Assembly: GCA_037381085.1 (NCBI GenBank)
Contig: JARRRD010000127.1
Span: forward strand, 1 to 8,811
Direction of reading: 5' to 3'
DNA: 8,811 nt
Origin: JARRRD01 sp037381085
Lineage (GTDB): Bacteria; Nitrospirota; Thermodesulfovibrionia; Thermodesulfovibrionales; UBA6898
Below, in pieces: positions 1 to 6,114 of this stretch. Both the position numbers and the translations under genes were made by a program. Every line of letters starts with the position of its first letter. Position 1 is the stretch's first letter. The notes beneath the pieces were generated by a model. It was not told the DNA's origin, searched no databases, and saw only the letters and a list, made by a program, of their open reading frames with translations.

Positions 1-2
1 TG

Positions 3-374
3 AGGGGCCTCCATTACCAGATAAGGCAGACCCAGGGCAAGCTTGTACGCGTGGTTTCGGGAGAGGTCTTCGACGTGGCCGTGGACATACGCAGGAGTTC
101 TCCCACCTTCCGCAGGTGGGTGGGTGTCAATCTGTCGGCCGGGAACAAGCGGCAGCTCTGGATGCCCGGTGGCTTTGCCCACGGGTTCCTCGTGCTTTCG
201 GAGTTCGCCGAGTTCCTCTATAAGGCGACCGATTACTATGCCCCGGAACATGAGAGGTGTATCATCTGGAATGATCCGGAGCTGGCGATCGGGTGGCCGC
301 TGGACGGCGCGCCGGTGCTTTCCGCCAGGGATTCCGGGGGACTTCCCCTCCGGGACGCCGAGCTGTTCGACTGA
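3..374 (+). CDS. rfbC: dTDP-4-dehydrorhamnose 3,5-epimerase, 3' part (5' end outside window)
   Basis: The open frame enters from the window edge and ends at TGA 372-374; about 123 C-terminal residues of a protein usually near 180-190 are present. The enzyme epimerises C3 and C5 of dTDP-4-keto-6-deoxyglucose, the third step of dTDP-L-rhamnose synthesis in the cytoplasm. Visible family motifs, in order: RGLHYQ at the very start (its His is the catalytic base in characterised RmlC enzymes), QGKLVRV, GEVFDVAVDIR, RQLWMPGGFAHGF, and EFLYKATDYY, which carries the conserved active-site Tyr. The cupin core is intact with no frameshift. The in-frame ATG at 51 is internal and not the true start. It lies upstream of rfbA on the same strand, as in many rml clusters, but a 182-bp spacer with a promoter separates them. 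The family assignment is secure. Confidence 0.96.
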   Translation, partial: RGLHYQIRQTQGKLVRVVSGEVFDVAVDIRRSSPTFRRWVGVNLSAGNKRQLWMPGGFAHGFLVLSEFAEFLYKATDYYAPEHERCIIWNDPELAIGWPLDGAPVLSARDSGGLPLRDAELFD

Positions 375-380
375 AAAGAC

Positions 381-501
381 CGTGAATAGTAAGTAGTAAA
401 TAGAAAACGGAGAACGAGCAGTAATCAGCAAGTGTGAATAGTGAATACTAAACGGGAACTATAATCCATTGCCTATCGCCTATTGCCCATTGCCTGTTCT
501 T
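381..501. repeat. Degenerate heptamer-repeat spacer between rfbC and rfbA
   Basis: The spacer is built from short degenerate units. From 381 it carries GTGAATA/GTAAGTA-like words. From 467 to 494 there are four units in strict 7-bp register: CATTGCC, TATCGCC, TATTGCC and CATTGCC. No open frame or RNA is evident. The same style of repeat recurs in other spacers of this window. Confidence 0.7.
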
Positions 502-529
502 TGTGGCTGTTTTGTCTCTGTGGTAAAAT
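501..529 (+). promoter_or_regulatory. Predicted sigma-70-type promoter of rfbA
   Basis: A -35-like TTGTGG (501-506) and a -10 TAAAAT (524-529) are separated by exactly 17 bp. The -10 is preceded by TG plus one base (521-523), the extended -10 pattern. Transcription would start near 536, leaving a short leader containing the AGGAGG site. This suggests rfbA can be transcribed apart from rfbC. Prediction from sequence only. Confidence 0.55.
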
Positions 530-542
530 GAATTTGAAGTTG

Positions 543-549
543 AAGGAGG
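543..549 (+). promoter_or_regulatory. Shine-Dalgarno site of rfbA
   Basis: AAGGAGG lies 7 bases before the ATG at 557. It is a near-perfect anti-16S match and fixes the rfbA start. Confidence 0.85.
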
Positions 550-556
550 ATGTTTT

Positions 557-1429
557 ATGAAGGGCATCATACTTGCGGGGGGGAGCGGGACCAGGTTGTA
601 CCCGATCACCATATCCGTATGCAAGCAGCTTCTGCCGATCTACGACAAACCGATGATCTATCACCCCCTGTCGGTCCTCATGCTGGCCGGGATCAGGGAA
701 ATACTCATCATATCGACGCCCCACGACCTGCCGAAATTCAGGGAGATGTTCGGTGACGGTTCCCAGATAGGGCTGAACTTTACCTATAAGGAGCAGCCCC
801 GGCCGGAGGGGCTCGCCCAGGCCTTTATCCTCGGCGAGGAGTTTATCGGGCGGGAGAATGTCTGCCTCATACTGGGAGACAACATCTTTTACGGACACGG
901 TCTGACAGGGCTTCTGAAGAAGACGATAGAGGGGATCGAGGCAGGCGGGGGCGGTACTGTCTTCGGCTATTACGTGACCGACGCGGAGAGATACGGGGTG
1001 GTGGAGTTCGACGGGAACGGGAAGGTCCTGTCTATCGAGGAAAAGCCCGAAAAGCCGAAATCGAATTATGCCGTGACGGGACTCTATTTTTACGACAACA
1101 GGGTGGTAGAGATTGCGAAGAGTGTCAATCCGTCCCGGAGGGGAGAACTGGAGATAACGGATGTCAACAAGGCCTATCTTAAAGAGGGCAGGCTCAGGGT
1201 TGAACTGCTCGGGAGAGGCAATGCCTGGCTCGATACCGGGACCCATGAGAGTCTCCTCGAGGCCGGAGAATTCATTGCGACAATAGAAAAGAGACAGGGC
1301 TTGAAGATAGCCTGCATAGAGGAGATCGCCTATCTGTTGGGCTATATCGATAAAGAGCAGTTGAGAAGACTCGCCGCACCCCTGCTGAAGAACGGATACG
1401 GACAATATCTCATGAAGCTGGCGGGATAA
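557..1429 (+). CDS. rfbA: Glucose-1-phosphate thymidylyltransferase (RmlA/RfbA)
   Basis: This enzyme couples glucose 1-phosphate and dTTP to give dTDP-glucose and pyrophosphate, the first and feedback-regulated step of dTDP-L-rhamnose synthesis. At 290 residues it has the normal family length. Motifs: the nucleotide-binding loop GGSGTRLYPIT (8-18), then KQLLPIYDKPMIYHP (23-37), EQPRPEGLAQAF (79-90), LGDNIFYG (106-113, with Asp108 matching the metal-binding Asp of characterised RmlA), EEKPEKPKSNYAVTGLYFYD (161-180), GELEITDVN (196-204) and WLDTGTH (224-230, second metal-binding Asp226). The ATG is set by an AGGAGG site 7 bases upstream and by the N-terminal MKGIILAGG typical of the family. It follows rfbC; rfbB and rfbD are not in this window. 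The function is not in doubt. Confidence 0.98.
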   Translation: MKGIILAGGSGTRLYPITISVCKQLLPIYDKPMIYHPLSVLMLAGIREILIISTPHDLPKFREMFGDGSQIGLNFTYKEQPRPEGLAQAFILGEEFIGRENVCLILGDNIFYGHGLTGLLKKTIEGIEAGGGGTVFGYYVTDAERYGVVEFDGNGKVLSIEEKPEKPKSNYAVTGLYFYDNRVVEIAKSVNPSRRGELEITDVNKAYLKEGRLRVELLGRGNAWLDTGTHESLLEAGEFIATIEKRQGLKIACIEEIAYLLGYIDKEQLRRLAAPLLKNGYGQYLMKLAG

Positions 1430-1431
1430 CC

Positions 1432-1466
1432 GTGAAAGGTGAATGGTGAACAGTAGATAGTGAATA
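1432..1466 (+). repeat. Five in-register GTGAATA-type heptamers after rfbA
   Basis: Five 7-bp units follow without gaps: GTGAAAG, GTGAATG, GTGAACA, GTAGATA and GTGAATA. The array runs up to the left end of the MITE-like element and resumes right after it (GTGAAAA at 1639), so the element appears to have inserted into the array. Confidence 0.75.
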
Positions 1467-1638
1467 GAACCTATCTCAAAATTGAAATTTTATGATATCC
1501 GCTTCTTGTGTCATTCCGGCTTGTCCGGAATCTTTCTTTGTTTTCAGAGGGATTCCCGACCTGCCTGCCGGCAGGACGCGCGCTTCGCTTGCGGGAATGA
1601 CGACATACAACCAAGAACCGATTTTGAGATAGGTTCTA
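1465..1638 (+). mobile_element. MITE-like palindromic element, copy 1, with flanking TA
   Basis: The element body (1467-1636, 170 bp) starts GAACCTATCTCAAAAT and ends with its exact reverse complement, a 16-bp perfect terminal inverted repeat. TA flanks it on both sides (1465-1466, 1637-1638). Removing the element and one TA restores an unbroken heptamer array, which supports a 2-bp TA target duplication. Inside is a second inverted pair, GTCATTCC (1510-1517) and GGAATGAC (1594-1601), enclosing smaller hairpins and the palindrome CCTGCCGGCAGG (1564-1575); this may be an older nested repeat. There is no transposase frame, so it must be mobilised in trans. TA duplication is typical of IS630/Tc1-type transposases and some IS5-group ones; which applies is not known. 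A near-identical copy lies inverted at 6115-6289. Confidence 0.87.
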
Positions 1639-1766
1639 GTGAAAACGTTAAGCAGACAATTTATGCGCAGACTCTGGCTTTACCTCAACCTTATCTTTAA
1701 CTGTGGCCCCTTAACTTGGCTTTACATCAACCTTTACCTTAGCCTCAACCTTAACCTGTTCTTTTT
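1639..1766. repeat. Pyrimidine-rich degenerate repeat spacer upstream of the first GT2 gene
   Basis: From about 1671 the + strand is dominated by recurring CCTCAACCTTA / GGCTTTACATCAA-type words with roughly 7-bp periodicity, on the strand opposite to GGTTGAGG-type units. A short GTG frame from 1639 runs into these repeats and has no family features. No terminator, promoter or ribosome site is convincing before the ATG at 1767. Confidence 0.5.
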
Positions 1767-2789
1767 ATGTCCCATCCCGCCATATCGGTTATCATCCTCA
1801 ATCTGAACGGAGAGAAATACCTACGGGGTTGTCTCGAAGCCCTCTCTTCGCAGACCTTCAGGGACTTCGAGGTGGTCGTCGTCGACAATGGATCGGAAGA
1901 CGGTTCCCTCGAACTCATGGAGAAGGACTTTTCATGGGTGAGGGTGATCGCCCTTGACGGGAATGCAGGCTTTGCAAGAGGAAACAACGTGGGGTTTGAG
2001 GCATCCTCCTCCCGGTACATTGCGACGCTTAACAACGATACCGTTGCGGACAGTCATTGGCTGGCCGCACTGTACGAAGCCGCCGAGGGGGACACCGGCG
2101 TGGGAATGGTGGCGTCGAAGATCCTTCTCGGCAGGGAGGGTGATGAGCTGGATTCTGCGGGGATGCTGGTCTATCCCGACGGGATGACGAGGCAGAGGGG
2201 AAGGGGGGAGCGCGACAGGGGACAGTTCGACAGCACCGGGGAGGTCCTCTTCCCGAGCGCATGCGCCGCGCTCTACAGGCGTGAAATGCTTGAGGAGACC
2301 GGTTTTTTCGACGAGGATTTCTTTTCCTACTGCGAGGACGCGGACCTCGGGCTGAGGGGAAGGCTCTCCGGCTGGAAGGCGGTATTTGCCCCGAAGGCCG
2401 TGATCAGGCATCTCTATTCTCAGACGGGCGGTAAATATTCCGGCTTCAAGGCTTACCACGTCGAACGAAATCACTTCTGGGTGTTGATAAAGAATCTCCC
2501 CTTTTCCTACATCTGCCTGTTCCCTTTTTATACCGCATGGAGATATATTATTCAGGTTTATGGACTTCTGACGGGCAGGGGAAGCGTTGCAAGGTTTGCC
2601 GAGACCGCGAGTGCGGGCGGGCTGACAAGGGTCGTAGTGAGGGCCTACAGAGACGCCTTGGCCGGAATGCCCCGGACCCTGAGGAAAAGAAGAGACATAT
2701 GGAGGCGGAAACGCGTTGACACCAGGGACTACAGGGCCATGCTGCGGAAGCACAGGATATCGGCGGAAGAACTTATGTTGAGGGAATAA
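1767..2789 (+). CDS. GT2-family glycosyltransferase, rhamnosyltransferase-like
   Basis: A family 2 (GT-A fold, inverting) glycosyltransferase of 340 residues that would move a nucleotide-activated sugar onto a growing surface glycan at the cytoplasmic face of the membrane. Visible: the N-terminal strand ISVIILNLNG (6-15), the nucleotide-binding VVVDNGSEDGS (37-47), GNAGFARGNN (65-74), the DxD-equivalent LNNDT (88-92), and YCEDADLGLR (188-197), whose ED pair fits the catalytic base region. Residues 241-268 are hydrophobic and aromatic and could sit on or in the membrane; the C-terminus (300-330) is strongly basic. This layout matches the WbbL/RfbF-like subgroup, often rhamnosyltransferases, and nearby rfbC/rfbA make dTDP-rhamnose a plausible donor, but the substrate is inferred from context. 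No good Shine-Dalgarno precedes the ATG; the start is chosen because the GT2 strand begins 6 residues later. The next gene begins immediately after its TAA. Confidence 0.9.
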   Translation: MSHPAISVIILNLNGEKYLRGCLEALSSQTFRDFEVVVVDNGSEDGSLELMEKDFSWVRVIALDGNAGFARGNNVGFEASSSRYIATLNNDTVADSHWLAALYEAAEGDTGVGMVASKILLGREGDELDSAGMLVYPDGMTRQRGRGERDRGQFDSTGEVLFPSACAALYRREMLEETGFFDEDFFSYCEDADLGLRGRLSGWKAVFAPKAVIRHLYSQTGGKYSGFKAYHVERNHFWVLIKNLPFSYICLFPFYTAWRYIIQVYGLLTGRGSVARFAETASAGGLTRVVVRAYRDALAGMPRTLRKRRDIWRRKRVDTRDYRAMLRKHRISAEELMLRE

Positions 2790-3485
2790 TTGAAGATCCT
2801 TGTTATCGTTCCTGCCTTCAACGAGGAAGAAAGCATAGTCGGGGTGATCGAGGACCTGCGCCTCAATTTCCCCCAGGGCGACATCCTCATCGTAAATGAC
2901 GGCTCGACGGACAGCACCTCCGATGTGGCCAGGGCGCGGCGCGCAGGAGTCATCGATATTCCCTATAATGTCGGGATAGGCGGCGCAATGCAGACCGGCT
3001 TTCTCTACGCTCTGAGCAAAGGATACGACGTGGCTATCCAGTTCGACGGCGACGGGCAGCATATGGCCGACGAGATACCCGGGATTATCGAGCCGTACCG
3101 GAAGACCGGGGCAGACCTTGTGGTGGGTTCGAGGTTTCTGTCGGAAGGAGGATTTACGTCCTCCATGCAGAGGAGGATCGGGTCCAAAATCCTTTCCTTC
3201 GTGGTATCGACAATTGTCGGCAGGTGGATTACGGACACCACCTCCGGGTTCAGGGTTTACAGCCGGAAGGCGATCGATTTTATTTCGGTGACCTATCCCG
3301 AAGACTATCCGGAGGTCGAGGCACTGATCCTGGCCCACAAGAAGGGCCTGAAGATCGAAGAGGTCCCCGCCGAGATACAACCCAGGGCGGCAGGTAAATC
3401 GTCCATAACCGTCGGCAGGGCGGTATATTACATGGTGAAGGTCCTCCTGGCGATCCTGGTGGACCTGATCAAGAAGATAGAGTAA
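2790..3485 (+). CDS. DPM/DPG-synthase-like GT2 glycosyltransferase
   Basis: A 231-residue family 2 glycosyltransferase of the dolichyl/undecaprenyl-phosphate sugar synthase type. It would transfer a sugar from a nucleotide donor to a polyprenyl phosphate at the inner membrane. Motifs: ILVIVPAFNEEESI (3-16), ILIVNDGSTDST (32-43), NVGIGGAMQTGF (60-71), QFDGDGQH (84-91, the metal-binding DxD), GSRFL (113-117), DTTSGFRVYSRKAI (149-162) and EDYPEVEALI (171-180). The hydrophobic stretch 212-226 may be a membrane contact; there are no full C-terminal transmembrane helices as in some relatives. The start is TTG, placed directly after the TAA of the previous gene with GAGGG about 6 bases upstream inside that gene, so translation is probably coupled. 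A DUF2304 gene follows, a partner commonly seen beside this GT2 subgroup. The substrate is unknown. Confidence 0.92.
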   Translation: MKILVIVPAFNEEESIVGVIEDLRLNFPQGDILIVNDGSTDSTSDVARARRAGVIDIPYNVGIGGAMQTGFLYALSKGYDVAIQFDGDGQHMADEIPGIIEPYRKTGADLVVGSRFLSEGGFTSSMQRRIGSKILSFVVSTIVGRWITDTTSGFRVYSRKAIDFISVTYPEDYPEVEALILAHKKGLKIEEVPAEIQPRAAGKSSITVGRAVYYMVKVLLAILVDLIKKIE

Positions 3486-3717
3486 CCGCCGAGACACCGA
3501 GAATACTCTGAGATAAGGAATTGCTTAACAGCAGACGGTCAGGCAGACGATAAGGCGGGCACGAGAAATAAGAATGAACAGCCAGTTTTTTCTTTCGGCC
3601 GACGTGGCCGAAAAAAATGGACCAGCCTTTGTCTGTGAGAGTCGGCGAGTGTCTGCGGTAAAAGAGAAGGCTGAGCGCTGACTGCTGAATGCTATTTAAA
3701 GAAAGTGAGGTAAGGTC
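3483..3717. other. 232-bp spacer with a short dispersed repeat and a perfect dyad
   Basis: The spacer opens, overlapping the GT2 stop codon, with a 17-bp word (3483-3499) that matches 15 of 17 bases of the reverse complement of 7287-7303. At 3593-3613 there is a perfect 8-bp dyad, TTTCGGCC-gacgt-GGCCGAAA, whose arms extend with T and A runs. It is a stable hairpin, but the tract after the stem is A-rich on both strands, so it does not read as a normal intrinsic terminator. The rest is degenerate short-word sequence (CTGAGCGCTGACTGCTGAAT and similar). No gene is visible. Confidence 0.5.
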
Positions 3718-4104
3718 ATGCTCGGGCTTGTACAGTTAGTATCGATAAGTGTCAGCATATTCATTTTTGTCGTCGTTATCGAGCTCATCCGGCGGAACCA
3801 CTTGAAGGAGCGGTACAGCCTGATATGGCTGGCTACCTCACTGGTGCTGATACTATTTTCAGTATGGAGAAGGCTGCTGGATTATATCTCACTGAAATTG
3901 GGAATCTATTATCCTCCTTCCTTCCTGTTCCTTGTGGCCATTACCTTCCTTATCGTCCTTCTTCTCCATTTCTCGACGATTATATCCTCGCTGAGCGAGA
4001 AGAACAAGCGTCTTGCCCAGGAGATGGGTATCCTGAAAAGCAGACTGGATCTGATCGAGAAGAAGACAGGCCCCTCAAGAAGGGAGACATCATACTGTCT
4101 GTGA
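3718..4104 (+). CDS. DUF2304-family small membrane protein
   Basis: A 128-residue protein with about three membrane helices (roughly 3-22, 35-51 and 67-90) and a charged helical tail (93-116, likely coiled coil). It matches the DUF2304 pattern: HLKERYSLIWLATSL (28-42), LLDYISLKLGIYYPPSFLFL (53-72), then a long hydrophobic helix and RLAQE (98-102). The molecular role is not established; these proteins are typically encoded next to DPM-like GT2 enzymes, as here, and are thought to act with them at the inner membrane. The ATG has GAGG (3707-3710) and AAGG (3712-3715) just upstream. The family body seems complete to about residue 115. The last residues, GPSRRETSYCL, look unlike the family and overlap, in another frame, the start of a PDZ-coding segment, so the true 3' end may have been replaced by a deletion or joining event. 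Confidence 0.85.
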   Translation: MLGLVQLVSISVSIFIFVVVIELIRRNHLKERYSLIWLATSLVLILFSVWRRLLDYISLKLGIYYPPSFLFLVAITFLIVLLLHFSTIISSLSEKNKRLAQEMGILKSRLDLIEKKTGPSRRETSYCL

Positions 4105-4772
4105 ACGGGGAGCCGCTCTGCCGGGGGAAGGGAGATGCAGGAGACGCCTTCAGGGACATGATCGACCGGCAGAGGATCGGCGCGTCAGTGGACCTTGATG
4201 TTGTCCGGGGGGAGAAGAGGTTTACCGTACATGCCAGACTGGCGAAGATGCCGGTCCATGAACAGCCCGGCGCATCGGCGCCGCTGTCGGCCCTGTGTCC
4301 TGTCCGGGAGCAGTCGGCGCTCGAAAGGACGCTGCGGGAACAGGGGGACCTGCCCCGTTTCGGGGGGGTTCTTTCCGGGCTTCGCCATTCCTCAAACAGG
4401 GTCCACAACGCCGCATGGTTTTCCCATGGACCCTATAATCCTTTTCAGCTCAAGGAGTTCACCTATCTGATCAGGCATCCCCTGGAAGAGGGAGTGGCCG
4501 CCGGAGAATTGACGGACGGGATGATCGCTGCCGCGCACGGCAGAGACCTGCGCATCGATTCCCTCGTGCTCAGGGCCGCCCGTCTGGTCGATGTCGACCT
4601 GACTGCGCCGGGGAAGGGATATATAACCTTCCCGGGATTGATCAGGGCCATGGAGACCGTAAAGGAAAGATTACGGAAATGCCTCGACGGACTCACTCCC
4701 GGGGAGAGGCAACTTCTCAGGGAAAAGGCCTTGAACCCCTGGGCCGACAGCCGCTGGAACGATATCGTGTAG
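4065..4772 (+). pseudogene. 5'-truncated PDZ-domain segment of a large repeat protein, ended by in-frame TAG
   Basis: From about 4065 the frame reads RPLKKGDIILSVNGEPL followed by a strand-rich stretch ending in RGEKRFTVHARL: the second half of a PDZ domain. The first half (strands before the GDxIxxxNG core) and any signal peptide are missing. Upstream in this frame is only out-of-frame sequence of the DUF2304 gene, so the ATG at 3825 is not a credible start; GTG 4101 is the first in-frame alternative. After the PDZ comes a helical region (about 4230-4770) with HNAAWFSHGPYNPFQLKEF and RLRKCLDGLTPGERQLLREK. The frame stops at TAG 4770-4772, but the same frame continues at once with similar helical sequence into the ORF at 4848-6032. 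I read this as the N-terminal remnant of one larger, presumably envelope-located protein. It could be true gene decay or sequence/assembly error. No function is known. Confidence 0.65.
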
Positions 4773-4847
4773 GCGTCCGCCAAAATCGACTTCAGGGAAC
4801 TCCTCGACTCTTTCACCCCGCTTCTGCCGTTTTTCTCCAGAGACAGC

Positions 4848-6032
4848 ATGGAGCTCTTGAGGCGGGATCTCGTCGGACGTTTCGGCAGGAAAACGGGTCC
4901 CGTCCTGTATGAGGCCGACACGCCACTGGGAAAGGTGATCGTGGGCGGTCCCGGCCCCAATGTTTACCGGGAAGACGCGGCCCTGATACTCGACCTCGGA
5001 GGCGACGACGTATATCTGAACAACGCGGGCGGGACCCGGCCCGGAATTCCCGTTGCGATGGTGATTGACTGGGGCGGCAACGACCTCTATCTGACGAAGG
5101 AAGACTTTTCGCAGGGGGCCGGGGTTCTGGGGGGCGGGTTTCTCTTCGACCTCTCGGGGGACGACGTCTTTGAGTCCCTGGACGGCAGCCAGGGCGCCGG
5201 CTTTTTCGGCATGGGACTGCTGTACCACGGTGAGGGCAAAGCCCTCTTCAAGGCCCGGACGTATTCGCAGGGCGTGGGGGAGATGGGGGCCGGCATTATC
5301 TGGAACGGCGACGGAGATACGCGCTATCTCTGCTCCGCGAACGGACAGGGGCTGGGTCTCTTCAGGGGACTTGGCATGCTTATGGACGAAAAGGGAAATG
5401 ACTACTACCGGCTTGGAGGGCTCGAACCGGATTTCCGCGACCCCGGGAAGTCGACGGTGAGCATGGGACAGGGGTTCGGCCGGGGGATAAGGCCGGAGCA
5501 AGAGAATTACGGGGTCTCCGGCGGAATCGGCATGCTCATAGACGGGGAAGGAAACGACATCTACGACGCCGATTATTTCGCCCAGGGGGCCTCTTATTAC
5601 TACGGGACGGGTATTCTCGCCGACCTCTCCGGAGACGACCGCTATATTGCAGGACGTTACGCCCAGGGCGCCGGAATCCACTCATCTGTCGGTATTCTTG
5701 CAGACCGAAGCGGCAATGATTTCTATTACTCTTCCTTCGGAGTTTCTCAGGGAATGGGTCACGACTACGGTGTGGGGTACCTCGGAGACGATCAGGGGAA
5801 CGACCGGTATATCGGGGGATTGCTCTCCCAGGGGGCCGCGACGCGCGGAGGGGCCGGGATACTGGCGGACGGCAAGGGCAATGACCGATTCATCTGCGGC
5901 AATGAATGCCAGGCATTCGCCCGGGACGAGAAATGCGTCGGCATACTGGCCGACGGCGAACCCGGCCGAGATTCCATGAACAGACACACTCACCCGGAAG
6001 AGGTCATGCTGGGGTTGAAGAACATGCAATAA
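4848..6032 (+). CDS. Protein of ~27-residue Gly/Asp-rich repeats (predicted beta-solenoid), C-terminal part of the split gene
   Basis: 394 residues from the first ATG after the TAG at 4770; there is no clear ribosome site (only weak AGAGA upstream), and the preceding codons 4773-4847 read on naturally (KIDFRELLDSFTPLLPFF), so this ATG is probably internal to the ancestral gene. Residues 1-44 are a helical link. Residues 45-372 are about twelve repeats of the form G-h-L-x-D-x-x-G-(N/D)-D-x-Y followed by (S/A)-Q-G. The GND/GDD centres fall near residues 53, 78, 105, 130 (degenerate), 156 (degenerate), 184, 236, 263, 290, 318 and 345, mostly 25-28 apart; the 184-236 gap is a double-length unit with an insert. 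Regular turns of this kind suggest a beta-solenoid, and the Asp/Asn positions could bind Ca2+ as in RTX repeats, but the period is not the RTX nonamer. I do not recognise a named family. The last residues run into an inverted repeat. Confidence 0.75.
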   Translation: MELLRRDLVGRFGRKTGPVLYEADTPLGKVIVGGPGPNVYREDAALILDLGGDDVYLNNAGGTRPGIPVAMVIDWGGNDLYLTKEDFSQGAGVLGGGFLFDLSGDDVFESLDGSQGAGFFGMGLLYHGEGKALFKARTYSQGVGEMGAGIIWNGDGDTRYLCSANGQGLGLFRGLGMLMDEKGNDYYRLGGLEPDFRDPGKSTVSMGQGFGRGIRPEQENYGVSGGIGMLIDGEGNDIYDADYFAQGASYYYGTGILADLSGDDRYIAGRYAQGAGIHSSVGILADRSGNDFYYSSFGVSQGMGHDYGVGYLGDDQGNDRYIGGLLSQGAATRGGAGILADGKGNDRFICGNECQAFARDEKCVGILADGEPGRDSMNRHTHPEEVMLGLKNMQ

Positions 6033-6101
6033 GCAAGAAAGGGCCGGCAAGCATGAAAGCTGACAAGCCCGCAAGCCGGCCAGCATGTCTTTCTGCTTAT
6101 T
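6028..6101. repeat. Imperfect inverted repeat / hairpin overlapping the repeat-protein stop codon
   Basis: The outer arms, AATAAGCAAGAAAG (6028-6041) and CTTTCTGCTTATT (6089-6101), pair over 13 bp with one bulged A. Inner arms GGCCGGC (6042-6048) and GCCGGCC (6075-6081) pair perfectly. The TAA of the repeat protein (6030-6032) lies in the left arm. It could act as a terminator-like or mRNA-end structure, or be another palindromic repeat; there is no T run directly after the stem. Confidence 0.55.
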
Positions 6102-6114
6102 ACTTACTATTCAC

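Noticed and set aside
473..1405. Long open frame on the - strand (310 codons)
   Set aside because: It lies wholly opposite rfbA, has no domain features, and is the usual antisense shadow of a GC-rich gene.
1482..1700. Short + strand open frame of 72 codons
   Set aside because: It lies inside the MITE-like element and adjoining repeats; it reads palindromic repeat sequence, not protein.
1932..3497. 521-codon open frame on the - strand
   Set aside because: It is antisense to both GT2 genes, which have full family motifs; its sequence has His/Pro/Arg-rich shadow composition and no motif.
3825..4064. ATG at 3825 as the start of the PDZ segment
   Set aside because: The 80 codons before 4065 are out-of-frame DUF2304 sequence with no signal peptide or PDZ features.
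4060..4090. Programmed -1 frameshift joining DUF2304 to the PDZ part
   Set aside because: No convincing slippery heptamer with a downstream structure is seen, and the PDZ lacks its first half, which a frameshift would not explain.
4770..4772. TAG as a pyrrolysine codon or other recoding
   Set aside because: There is no context for recoding and no suppressor evidence in the window; a point nonsense change or sequence error is simpler.
4671..5681. 336-codon open frame on the - strand
   Set aside because: It is antisense to the regular repeat region; its apparent order is only the mirrored periodicity of the + strand repeats.
4980..5963. RTX (haemolysin-type) calcium-binding repeats
   Set aside because: GGxGxD-like pieces recur, but the period is ~27 rather than 9 residues and the SQG element is not part of RTX.
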